Source: Neobacillus bataviensis LMG 21833
GTDB taxonomy: Bacteria > Bacillota > Bacilli > Bacillales > Cytobacillaceae
Reading direction: 5' to 3'
NCBI RefSeq assembly: GCF_000307875.1
Contig: NZ_AJLS01000063.1
Location: 1 to 64,000, forward strand
DNA: 64,000 bases
The position numbers and the translations under genes were made by a program. Positions 52,355 through 59,728 of the stretch are shown here, in pieces (position 1 is the stretch's first letter; the number at the start of each line of letters is the position of its first letter). The notes under the pieces are model-generated. The model searched no databases. It had not been told where the DNA came from and saw nothing but the letters and a program-made list of their open reading frames with translations.

Positions 52355-53368
52355 TTAATGTCCTTGGATTAACTCCTGCCGGTCATCTGCTTGCGGTGGT
52401 TCCTCCAACCATCCTTTTTTAATCATTATTTTGGCACCGTCCTCAGCATAGAGAGATACTTCCGGTATTAAGGAGGCATATTTTAACGCTATATCCCTTC
52501 GCGGACTTGCCGCCATTGCCATCGCATAATTCCCAATACCTGATGCATTCATTGCCGCTATATGAAACATCAACAGCTTGTCAGAAAAAATGCTTGATGT
52601 ACAATCTGAGACATTTGCATCCCAGCTCATCGGAACAGGCAGCCCCTCTTCCTTTAAAAAGTTACTAAAAATGTCTATGTGATCCTGTGCCAATTTCATT
52701 CCTTTTACAAAAAACTGTTTGACTTCTTTATCCTTAGCAATTTGCGCAAACCCTGTTATTAATGCTTTTCCAATTGCATTCGTTTTAACATTGAAAAATA
52801 AATGGCTGATTTCCACTGAGGTTACAGCCCTTTTCTTACCCCAAAACCCTGATAAATAATGGGTTTGCTTTACAAATTCCACCGCATCAGGCGTCGTTAT
52901 GTATGGTGGTTTTATATATGTTCCTTGTTTCAATAAAAGGTTCCGTGTTAAATCTTGTAATTCAACTCCTGCGTTTAGGACACTTTTATGAAAAGTGACC
53001 ACATCAGGGCGAGTGACTAAACCTAAAACACCGCCACTTGCCTGCATCGCAAGAATCGACATATGCCTCAAATATGTTAAGACAAAAGTATCCGAAAACA
53101 GCTTTGGTGCTTTCGGATTAACATCTTGGTCAGTAAATCCCATTGGTATTGGGAAATCATCCTTTTTAAAAATGTCTTGCATTATCGTTATATTCCTTTT
53201 TGCTGTGTGTATGGTAAATTCAATAATTGGGCGAACTTCCTCGTCATTCACCGTCTCCAAAAAGTACCTATTCACACACACTGCCAATGAGTCATTCATA
53301 AATTGAGTCCATAATCCACTCATTTCCGCAGCAGTTAATGGTATTTTTGATTTGTCTTCCATATACAT
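52355..53368 (-). CDS. DUF3231 family protein
   Basis: The 337-residue protein consists of two related helical halves (about 1-165 and 175-337). Each has a PLTAAEMSGLWTQFMND / VTSVEISHLFFN-type start and a GFTDQDV / SWDANV type segment, as in the DUF3231 family of bacilli, predicted to adopt ferritin-like bundles. A sporulation or envelope role has been suggested for relatives but is not established. ATG 53368 and ATG 53362 are both usable after GGAGGTGG. The gene is alone. Confidence 0.78.
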   Translation of the reverse strand: MYMEDKSKIPLTAAEMSGLWTQFMNDSLAVCVNRYFLETVNDEEVRPIIEFTIHTAKRNITIMQDIFKKDDFPIPMGFTDQDVNPKAPKLFSDTFVLTYLRHMSILAMQASGGVLGLVTRPDVVTFHKSVLNAGVELQDLTRNLLLKQGTYIKPPYITTPDAVEFVKQTHYLSGFWGKKRAVTSVEISHLFFNVKTNAIGKALITGFAQIAKDKEVKQFFVKGMKLAQDHIDIFSNFLKEEGLPVPMSWDANVSDCTSSIFSDKLLMFHIAAMNASGIGNYAMAMAASPRRDIALKYASLIPEVSLYAEDGAKIMIKKGWLEEPPQADDRQELIQGH

Positions 53369-53541
53369 ACCACCTCCAATGATCTACTCTTTAATTTTAA
53401 TGAGCAAAGCTTTGGGAATAGTATCCACAAATAGAGAAAAGTTATGAGGATGGGTTTGTTGATCTTTGAATAATTAAATCTGGCTACCTTTGGAGAAAAA
53501 AACGACATGTTCCTTATACTCGTCGTGTTGTTTACTTTTTA

Positions 53542-54060
53542 TTATTTTCGCTCTAAATCAAGCAATTGTGTCTTCATCTCTAGTCCGCCGCGATAGCCAG
53601 TTAGTGAGCCATTTTTACCAACTACCCGATGGCATGGCACAGTAATTAACACCGGATTCGCTCCAATAGCCGCTCCTACTGCACGTACTGCCGCTGGCTT
53701 ATTGATTTGTTTTGCGATGTCGGAATAGGATTTTGTCTCCCCAAACGGAATCTTACAAAGTGCGTTCCATACAGCAACTTGGAAGTCTGTTCCATGATAA
53801 TCAAACGGGACAGTAAAATTCTTTCGATTTCCATCAAGATATTGGATTAGTTCATTTGCATAAGGCTTTAGCTTCTCCCTGTCCTCTACGAGAGGGCATC
53901 CTGGGAAACGTTTTTCTACCCAAGCAGACAATTCCTCAAATTCCTTGTTCAGTGATCCGACGTAACAAAGCCCCTTGTCTGTCGTAGCAATATAAAGATT
54001 CCAATTTTTATAATTGAGAAATGACCAATAAATGGGGGTCTTATTATTGTGATCTTTCAT
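53542..54060 (-). CDS. adaB: Methylated-DNA--protein-cysteine methyltransferase (AdaB/Ogt-like)
   Basis: The 172-residue protein removes methyl groups from O6-methylguanine by suicide transfer to the Cys of ITVPCHRVVGKNG. GTDFQVAVWNALCKIPFGET and AVRAVGAAIGANP are the DNA-binding motifs. It overlaps adaA by 4 bases, so they form the same operon arrangement as B. subtilis adaA-adaB. Expression is expected to rise after alkylation damage through AdaA. Confidence 0.92.
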   Translation of the reverse strand: MKDHNNKTPIYWSFLNYKNWNLYIATTDKGLCYVGSLNKEFEELSAWVEKRFPGCPLVEDREKLKPYANELIQYLDGNRKNFTVPFDYHGTDFQVAVWNALCKIPFGETKSYSDIAKQINKPAAVRAVGAAIGANPVLITVPCHRVVGKNGSLTGYRGGLEMKTQLLDLERK

Positions 54061-54641
54061 TTTGTTTCCTCCCTTTCTTGTAATTGACGGAAATGGGCGG
54101 GTGTCGCGTCCGTCATCTTTTTAAATAATGTAAAAAAATAAGGCGTATTAGAGATTCCAACCATCTTTGCTATTTCTGAAACCGTTCGACCCGATTGTAG
54201 TAAATATTTTTTAGCTGTATTTATTCTTACCTCCTGGATATATTCGACAGGCGTATTGCCGGTAATCTTTTTAAAAGTCCGCTGCAAATGATACGGGCTT
54301 CCATGACTTATTTCAGCCAGCGTTTCAAGTGTCAGCTTTTCGGTATAATTTTTATCAATGTATTCGGTAATAAGCGCAACCCATTCGTTGTCGGGTAATC
54401 GCTCATTCGTAGGTTTACATCGTTTACAAGGACGGAAATTGGCAGATAATGCTTCTTCCGCATTTTGAAAAATACGTACATTTTCCTTTTTAGGAGTGCG
54501 TGATTTGCATGAAGGTTTACAGAAAATCCCCGTGGTCTTAACTGCATAGAAAAATTGATTATTGTATGAGTCGTCGTTATTGATAATGGCCTGCCATTTT
54601 TCATCTGACATGATTTCATTACTTGAACTCTCTCTTTTCAT
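54057..54641 (-). CDS. adaA: Bifunctional Ada regulator / methylphosphotriester repair protein
   Basis: The 194-residue protein has an Ada zinc domain (about 10-80) with GIFCKPSCKSRTP and FRPCKRCKP, four zinc Cys of which the first accepts methyl groups from phosphotriesters, and an AraC helix-turn-helix (about 88-190, LETLAEISHGSPYHLQRTFK). Methylation converts it to an activator of ada and alkA genes. ATG 54641 is 5 bases after AGGGGTGG; GTG 54650 overlaps that site. It is divergent from alkA over a symmetric promoter region. Confidence 0.92.
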   Translation of the reverse strand: MKRESSSNEIMSDEKWQAIINNDDSYNNQFFYAVKTTGIFCKPSCKSRTPKKENVRIFQNAEEALSANFRPCKRCKPTNERLPDNEWVALITEYIDKNYTEKLTLETLAEISHGSPYHLQRTFKKITGNTPVEYIQEVRINTAKKYLLQSGRTVSEIAKMVGISNTPYFFTLFKKMTDATPAHFRQLQEREETK

Positions 54642-54654
54642 GTAGTCCACCCCT

Positions 54655-54746
54655 AGTTACTATTATAGCTTCGTCTCAATCGATAGGTAAGCATTTGTGA
54701 ATAAAAAAGCAAGATAACGAAGTATATTTTTGCGATAATAGTAACT
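54655..54746. promoter_or_regulatory. Symmetric divergent adaA / alkA promoter region
   Basis: AGTTACTATTAT (54655-54666) and ATAATAGTAACT (54735-54746) are perfect 12-base inverted copies, 68 bases apart. Each contains the -10 box of the outward promoter (TATAAT for adaA, GATAAT with TG-x extension for alkA). CTTCGT and ACGAAG copies further inside repeat the symmetry. -35 boxes are weak, as expected for promoters activated by methylated AdaA. Confidence 0.65.
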
Positions 54747-54769
54747 GAAAATGACGTGGAGGCGATAAA

Positions 54770-55687
54770 ATGAAAGAAGTTCTAGAGGACAATGGGAACA
54801 TCATCATCAACCTGCCAGTGGATTTTAATATCAAAGCCAATCTTGGCTATTTAGAGCGCAACAAAAATGAGTGTATGTTTGAAGTTGAAAATGAAATGAT
54901 CACGAGGGTAATTGTCATTGGAGAAACGCAAACCCTAGTAAAGATATACGTAAATGAACAAAATCAGATGATAGTAACTTTTTTAAAAAATTCCAGACCT
55001 CAAAAACGTTTGGAGCTTGAAGAGGTGGTTAAATACATTCGTGAATGGTTCGACCTTGATCGCGATTTAACCCCATTTTACACAATGGCAAAAGCAGACC
55101 CGCTACTTCTCAGACCCGTCAATGAGTTTTTCGGATTACGTCTAATCGGCGTCCCCGATTTATTTGAGGCCCTTTGCTGGGGTGTCTTAGGACAGCAAAT
55201 TAATCTAGCCTTCGCCTACACCTTAAAAAGCCAATTTGTTGAAAAGTTTGGTGACTCGATTGAATGGAACGGGAAAAACTATTGGATTTTTCCAACCTAT
55301 GAGAAAATAGCCAAATTAACCCCTGTAGATTTGGCTGATATTAAAATGACCCTGAAAAAGAGTGAATACATCATTGGTATTGCCCAATTAATGGCTAGAG
55401 GAGAATTATCAAAGGATAAATTAATGAAAATGGAAAACCTTAAAGAAACCGAAAAAAGTCTAATAAAAATCCGCGGAATCGGTCCCTGGACAGCGAATTA
55501 TGTTTTGATGCGCTGCTTACGATATCCCTCGGCATATCCGATTGATGATGTCGGACTGCATAACGCCATCAAACATCTAACCAAATCAGAGCAAAAGCCT
55601 TCAAAGGAAGTGCTTTTAAAGCTAGCGTTACGATGGGAGGGCTGGCAGGCCTATGCCACGTTTTATTTATGGCGGGTGCTTTACTAA
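54770..55687 (+). CDS. alkA: DNA-3-methyladenine glycosylase II (AlkA)
   Basis: The 305-residue glycosylase excises alkylated purines. It has an N-terminal AlkA domain (1-110), the HhH-GPD core with CWGVLGQQINLAFAYTLKSQ, the helix-hairpin-helix IRGIGPWTANYVLMR and catalytic Asp in YPIDDVGL. A GGAGG site lies before ATG 54770. It is divergent from adaA-adaB and probably induced with them. In B. subtilis alkA also lies next to adaA. Confidence 0.92.
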   Translation: MKEVLEDNGNIIINLPVDFNIKANLGYLERNKNECMFEVENEMITRVIVIGETQTLVKIYVNEQNQMIVTFLKNSRPQKRLELEEVVKYIREWFDLDRDLTPFYTMAKADPLLLRPVNEFFGLRLIGVPDLFEALCWGVLGQQINLAFAYTLKSQFVEKFGDSIEWNGKNYWIFPTYEKIAKLTPVDLADIKMTLKKSEYIIGIAQLMARGELSKDKLMKMENLKETEKSLIKIRGIGPWTANYVLMRCLRYPSAYPIDDVGLHNAIKHLTKSEQKPSKEVLLKLALRWEGWQAYATFYLWRVLY

Positions 55688-55727
55688 AAATGAGAAACTT
55701 AAAAGTTTCTGATGGACAAGGAAAAGG

Positions 55728-55880
55728 CTTCTATTGGACATTTCTATCCGGGTTCGTGAGGTTTTGTCCATTAGAACCCTTCTATTGGACATTTCTATCC
55801 AGATTCGTGAAGTTTTGTCCATTAGGACCCTTCTATTGGACATTTTCATCCGGATTCATGAAGTTTTGTCCATTAGAACC
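55728..55880. repeat. Three tandem copies of a 51-bp repeat
   Basis: The units start at 55728, 55779 and 55830 (period 51) and differ at only a few positions. Each begins CTTCTATTGGACA and ends TTTTGTCCATTAG, so each unit is itself an imperfect hairpin with TGGACA / TGTCCA arms. Since 51 is divisible by 3, several frames stay open; the minus strand repeats MSNRRVLMDKTSR. I regard it as a non-coding intergenic minisatellite of a kind seen in bacilli. With flanks it fills the 304 bases between alkA and the next gene. Confidence 0.85.
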
Positions 55881-55991
55881 TTCTACATCAACGTTTGGCC
55901 CAAAATCCACAAACTCCCAGTAGAATAATTCTAGAATCTTTCCCCTCGCACTTGACCCAGAAAGCGAAATAGGAAGCGAATCGGTGATACT

Positions 55992-56633
55992 ATGAAACAC
56001 GATTATCAATATATTTATAACAAATTATACGAACACTACGGCCCTCAAGGGTGGTGGCCAGCGGAGACACCGTTTGAAATGATGATGGGCTCAATACTCG
56101 TTCAAAATACAAGCTGGCGCAATGTCGACAAGGCATTAATAAATTTACGACCCTTCTTGCATCCTGAAGGGATTGCTCAATTGCCTATTGAAGATCTTGC
56201 CCAGCTAATACGGCCAAGCGGCTTTTTCAATATAAAGGCAAAGCGGATCAAGTCATATATGGCATGGTTTAAAACCTTGGAGTATGATATCGATTTGATA
56301 AAAAAAATAGACAAACATCTACTGCGAAATGAACTATTAAGCATTAAGGGCATCGGCCGTGAAACGGGGGATGTCATCTTGCTTTACGCATTTGATACCC
56401 CCATTTTTATCGTCGACGCCTATGCAAGACGAATCTTTTACCGTTTAGGATATGATATGCCGGAATCGTATGATGCATTTAGAAAACAAATTGAAAAAGA
56501 ATTACCAAGAGACTTAGTGCTATATAATGAATTCCACGCCCTCGTCGTCGAACATGCGAAGGAGCATTGCAAAGCAAAACCGATATGTGAAGGCTGTCCG
56601 TTATTGGGGATATGTGATTGTAGACTGGACTAG
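55992..56633 (+). CDS. Endonuclease III-like DNA glycosylase (HhH-GPD, FeS)
   Basis: The 213-residue protein has the HhH-GPD fold (ILVQNTSWRNVDKALINLR; SIKGIGRETGDVILLYAF; catalytic Asp in FIVDAYARR) and a 4Fe-4S cluster motif at the C-terminus (C-x6-C-x2-C-x5-C, from EHCKAKPICEGCPLLGIC). The lyase Lys of endonuclease III (GRKTA) is replaced by Glu (GRETG), so it should be a monofunctional glycosylase, similar to 3-methyladenine glycosylase MagIII. Its place beside adaA/alkA supports alkylation repair. No ribosome site stronger than GGAAGCG was seen before ATG 55992. Confidence 0.82.
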   Translation: MKHDYQYIYNKLYEHYGPQGWWPAETPFEMMMGSILVQNTSWRNVDKALINLRPFLHPEGIAQLPIEDLAQLIRPSGFFNIKAKRIKSYMAWFKTLEYDIDLIKKIDKHLLRNELLSIKGIGRETGDVILLYAFDTPIFIVDAYARRIFYRLGYDMPESYDAFRKQIEKELPRDLVLYNEFHALVVEHAKEHCKAKPICEGCPLLGICDCRLD

Positions 56634-56807
56634 GATATATTGTCTTATTAAATAAAGGAAGATAGCAAAAGTAGGGCTCCCCCTTTTGGGATAGCCCGGA
56701 ACTGTATAATATCTTGACCGTTTGCTTTAATGATGTTTTGATACCAATAAAAGCTGTGGTTTCTATTTAACTACTTCATTTTGAGATGTTTCATTTGATA
56801 GCGGTAA

Positions 56808-56945
56808 TTACTTTGAACTTGCAATTATTTTATAAGTGATTGCAGCTGCGATTGCACCAATTAGAGATCCAATAACGTAGACTGGAAATTGAACCCAGTT
56901 TATGTTACCCCCTAATAAACTATCTACCACATAAGGCCGGGAGCT
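56808..56945 (-). pseudogene. C-terminal remnant of a MIP/aquaporin family channel
   Basis: Reading back from a stop at 56808, about 45 codons give RPYVVDSLLGGNINWVQF, then PVYVIGSLIGAIAAAITYK and IIASSK. This is the last extracellular loop, last helix and tail of a MIP-family water/glycerol channel. Upstream sequence does not continue the protein and no start or ribosome site exists, so it is a fragment left by deletion or rearrangement. Confidence 0.65.
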
Positions 56946-56950
56946 CAATA

Positions 56951-57150
56951 GCATTCTTATGCAAGCATCCTTTTTTGCTGAAGGAAATGTGATAAGGGCT
57001 GAGGATTTACATTTTGTAGATGAGTATGAGCGGCATTTAAAACATCTGCTGCCTTACTTATGTTCCATTCTACAGAAAATAATGCCTTTTTGATTGCATC
57101 AATTTCTGCGTTAATAAGTGTAAGGGGTGTTTTTTCTTCGAAATCTGTAT
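56951..57150. pseudogene. Scrambled remnant of a sigma-54-dependent (NtrC-like) regulator
   Basis: On the + strand (about 56975-57015) the codons read FFAEGNVIRAEDLHF, like the EGxVIRPEDL end of an NtrC-type AAA+ domain. On the minus strand (about 57115-57035) they read IDAIKKALFSVEWNISKAAD, a Fis-type helix-turn-helix that normally follows in the same protein. Opposite orientation means the fragments were joined by an inversion. Neither part has a start and ribosome site. Confidence 0.5.
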
Positions 57151-57207
57151 AAGTCGAAATACACTATATCTTAAAATAAAAAAATATAATTTACATCAAT
57201 AATGCAA

Positions 57208-57243
57208 AAAAGCCTGGATAACTGTGACGTTATCCAGGCTTTT
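57208..57243 (-). terminator. Terminator of the tRNA-Val gene
   Basis: AAAAGCCTGGATAAC / GTTATCCAGGCTTTT (15 bp, 6-base loop) with a T-run on the minus strand, 8 bases after the tRNA. Confidence 0.93.
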
Positions 57244-57250
57244 TGTTGGA

Positions 57251-57323
57251 TGACCTGTGAGGGGTTCGAACCCCCGACCTCAACCCTGTCAAGGTTGCGC
57301 TCTCCCAACTGAGCTAACAGATC
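57251..57323 (-). tRNA. tRNA-Val (anticodon GAC)
   Basis: The 73-base cloverleaf folds fully: acceptor GATCTGT / ACAGGTC (one G-T pair), D-arm GCTC / GAGC, anticodon stem CAACC / GGTTG with loop TTGACAG (anticodon GAC, reading GUC/GUU), and T-arm GGGGG / CCCTC with TTCGAAC. CCA is not encoded. It has a perfect promoter and its own terminator, so it is a single-gene unit. Confidence 0.95.
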
Positions 57324-57344
57324 TCTTATTAAGCTACAAATCTA

Positions 57345-57372
57345 ATTATAGTGAAAAAGCTAGAAATGTCAA
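57345..57372 (-). promoter_or_regulatory. Consensus sigma-A promoter of tRNA-Val
   Basis: TTGACA (57372-57367), 16 bases, TATAAT (57350-57345). Both boxes match the consensus exactly; the tRNA starts 22 bases downstream of the -10 box. Confidence 0.9.
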
Positions 57373-57430
57373 TATTATTTTTATGGTTTTTCCTTTTTTT
57401 TATTAAAGGAACATACATTCTTGTTCTCTC

Positions 57431-57460
57431 TTGAATAAAGAACTAATGTTCGGTTATAAT
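57431..57460 (+). promoter_or_regulatory. Sigma-A promoter of the WYL-like gene
   Basis: TTGAAT (57431-57436), 18 bases, TATAAT (57455-57460), 30 bases before the start codon of the small WYL-like gene. Confidence 0.78.
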
Positions 57461-57489
57461 AATACTAAATAAAGAAAGGAGTGATTTTA

Positions 57490-57714
57490 ATGGATGGGCT
57501 TTTAAACAGATCAATCGAAGAACATATGCCCCTAGAGATGATTTATCTTGCGGAAAACCAAGAATTATCACAGCGGAAACTCATTGTAAAAGAAGTAAAT
57601 GGTGATTACATCCGCGCCTATTGTTTGGCACGAAAACAAATGCGTACTTTTAAACGCGAAAACATTTTATCGATATTGCCTGAATCTCGGCCTAAGCATC
57701 GCTACCTTCATTAA
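57490..57714 (+). CDS. Small WYL-like protein
   Basis: The 74-residue protein consists of a single short domain (LNRSIEEHMPLEMIYLAENQ ... YIRAYCLARKQMRTFKRENI) resembling the WYL ligand-binding fold without a DNA-binding domain. Such mini-WYL proteins are common in bacilli, with unknown function. ATG 57490 is 8 bases after AAAGGAG; GTG 57481 overlaps the site. A good sigma-A promoter lies 30 bases upstream. Confidence 0.75.
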   Translation: MDGLLNRSIEEHMPLEMIYLAENQELSQRKLIVKEVNGDYIRAYCLARKQMRTFKRENILSILPESRPKHRYLH

Positions 57715-57819
57715 ACCGGCCCCCCACCATCCACCAACATTTCACCTTCTGAAAGCATTTCCACTACAATTATGTTAAAATGCACATGTAATATTCGAAT
57801 CATGGGGGGAATTGTCGTA

Positions 57820-58542
57820 ATGGAATTTCCAAGAGGCACAATCAAAGAACTCACCTTTCAAAGTAATGAACTGAGAGAGGAAATGCAGCTCCTTGTCTAT
57901 CTGCCTGCAAACTTCTCACCGCTCTATAAGTACTCGCTGCTGATTGCTCAGGATGGCCGGGATTATTTTCAGCTTGGCCGAATTGGTCGATTGGCAGATG
58001 AGTTTCTTTTTGAACGGGAAATTGAAAATATTATTATTGTTGGGATACCCTATAAGAATGTGGGAGATCGCCGCCGAAAGTACCACCCTGATGGTGAACA
58101 AAATCAGCAATACATACGGTTTCTTGCACATGAATTAGTCCCTTTTCTTGATAAGGAATTTCCCACCTATCATATGGGCTCGACAAGGGCATTAATTGGC
58201 GACTCTTTAGGGGCAACCGTCTCGTTAATGACAGCCATTCAATACCCTCATACCTTTGGAAAAGTGCTGATGCAGTCACCTTTGGTTAACGAAAAGGTAT
58301 TGGAATTAGTCGAAGATTTTCTAGAAGCACAGCTTGTGGAAATTTATCATGTAATTGGCACACAGGAAACAGAAGTAAAAACCACGGATGGAAAAACAAG
58401 TGATTTCTTAAATCCAAACCGACAGCTTTCAAAAATAATGAAAGAAATGCCCTTTACATATTTTTACGAGGAATTTAACGGCAATCATACATGGACATAC
58501 TGGCAGCCTGATTTAAGACGAGCTCTTAAAATGCTGTTTTAA
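57820..58542 (+). CDS. yjcH: YjcH-like esterase (alpha/beta hydrolase)
   Basis: The 240-residue protein is an esterase-D-type hydrolase: YLPANFSPLYKYSLLIAQDG, the nucleophile elbow LIGDSLGATVS (Ser ~126), and His in FNGNHTWTYW near the C-terminus. It corresponds to B. subtilis YjcH, with yjcG and yjcF following in the same order relation. ATG 57820 is used (GGGGGGA about 8 bases away); the upstream frame to 57772 has no ribosome site. Substrate unknown. Confidence 0.85.
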   Translation: MEFPRGTIKELTFQSNELREEMQLLVYLPANFSPLYKYSLLIAQDGRDYFQLGRIGRLADEFLFEREIENIIIVGIPYKNVGDRRRKYHPDGEQNQQYIRFLAHELVPFLDKEFPTYHMGSTRALIGDSLGATVSLMTAIQYPHTFGKVLMQSPLVNEKVLELVEDFLEAQLVEIYHVIGTQETEVKTTDGKTSDFLNPNRQLSKIMKEMPFTYFYEEFNGNHTWTYWQPDLRRALKMLF

Positions 58543-58658
58543 TCTAACAACTATTAAATAAGTATTAAAGTCATTTTATATATTTTGAAAATTTGCTATA
58601 ATAATAAGAAGACCCTTGTTATTTTAAAAAAATAATTGAATTAAATGGAGGTAACCGT

Positions 58659-59171
58659 ATGAAATTTGGTGTAGTTATTTTTCCATCAAAAAAGCTTCAA
58701 GACATAGTGAATTCTTATCGCAAACGTTATGACCCGCATTATGCCCTTATTCCTCCACACCTAACGATAATGAATGGCTTCGATGCACCTGAAGAGGAAG
58801 CGAAGGATTTTGCCGATAAATTACGGCAAATCGCCGGCAATACAAAGCCTTTCACACTAAAGACTTCCAAAATTAGTTCTTTTCAACCTGTAAATAATGT
58901 TATCTATTTTAAAATTGATCCGACTGAAGAACTTTTAAACCTGCATGCTGAGATTAAACAGGGATTTAACGAACAAAGGTCGGAATATGCCTTTGTGCCA
59001 CATATTACGATTGGTCAAAAGCTTTCTAATGATGAGCACTCAGATGTTTTTGGTTCACTGCGGATGACAAAAGTGAATCACGAAGAAACGGTAGATCGCT
59101 TCCATCTGCTTTATCAATTAGAAAATGGCTCTTGGACTGTTTATGAAACATTTCGTCTTGGAAAGGAATAG
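58659..59171 (+). CDS. yjcG: YjcG, 2H phosphoesterase family protein
   Basis: The 170-residue protein carries the two HxT motifs of the 2H phosphoesterase (2'-5' RNA ligase-like) superfamily: [10 protein letters not shown] (His ~39) and [10 protein letters not shown] (His ~119). It matches B. subtilis YjcG, which has this fold but no known substrate. A GGAGGT site lies 6 bases before the start. yjcF follows directly with no gap, so the two are co-translated. Confidence 0.9.
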   Translation: MKFGVVIFPSKKLQDIVNSYRKRYDPHYALIPPHLTIMNGFDAPEEEAKDFADKLRQIAGNTKPFTLKTSKISSFQPVNNVIYFKIDPTEELLNLHAEIKQGFNEQRSEYAFVPHITIGQKLSNDEHSDVFGSLRMTKVNHEETVDRFHLLYQLENGSWTVYETFRLGKE

Positions 59172-59600
59172 TTGATCTTGAGAATTAAAGTTGTTGAAAA
59201 TCAAAGAGAACTTGAAGATGCTTTTACAGTAAGAAAGATTGTTTTTGTAGAGGAGCAAAATGTTCCGCTAGAAGAGGAAATCGATCAGTACGAGGATGAT
59301 GCCACTCATTTTGTAATGTACCAGGAAGATTCTCCTGTGGCAGCAGGCAGATTCCGGGTTGTGGACGGCTATGGAAAAGTAGAGCGTATTTGTGTGATGA
59401 AAGAAGCACGAAAGACGGGAGCCGGCAAGGCGATTATGAACGAAATCCAGAGCTATGCCCTTATGCAAGGATTACACAAATTAAAGCTAAATGCCCAAAC
59501 ACACGCCATCCCCTTCTATGCCGGCCTTGGCTATGAAGTAGTGTCAGAGGAATTTTTAGATGCAGGAATTCCTCATAAAACGATGATTAAGGAAGTATAA
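59172..59600 (+). CDS. yjcF: YjcF, GNAT family N-acetyltransferase
   Basis: The 142-residue acetyltransferase has the start pattern RIKVVENQRELEDAFTVRKI followed by VFVEEQNVPLEEE, then the acetyl-CoA motif VERICVMKEARKTGAGKAIM and LNAQTHAIPFYAGLGYEVVS, as in YjcF/ElaA-type proteins. Starts TTG 59172 and TTG 59178 are both possible after AAAGGAA. It lies immediately after yjcG and ends in a terminator, closing the unit. Confidence 0.9.
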   Translation: MILRIKVVENQRELEDAFTVRKIVFVEEQNVPLEEEIDQYEDDATHFVMYQEDSPVAAGRFRVVDGYGKVERICVMKEARKTGAGKAIMNEIQSYALMQGLHKLKLNAQTHAIPFYAGLGYEVVSEEFLDAGIPHKTMIKEV

Positions 59601-59607
59601 CACATTT

Positions 59608-59632
59608 ACACTTGCCAATCTTAGGCAAGTGT
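59608..59632 (+). terminator. Terminator of yjcG-yjcF
   Basis: ACACTTGCC / GGCAAGTGT (9 bp) followed by six T residues, 7 bases after the yjcF stop. Confidence 0.92.
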
Positions 59633-59728
59633 TTTTTCTATTTCTGGAAAATCTCGCAAACACTTTCCGTTCCCAGTCTGTTTTGTTATGATAGAAACTG
59701 TCTTACTTAAAGAAATAGAGGTTTAATT

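Noticed and set aside
55633-55928. Open frames on both strands within the 51-bp repeat
   Set aside because: They stay open only because the repeat length is a multiple of three; no ribosome sites or non-repeat conservation.
57251-57323. tRNA read as tRNA-Asp (GTC)
   Set aside because: The + strand shows GTC, but the gene is on the minus strand; the anticodon loop TTGACAG gives GAC, valine.
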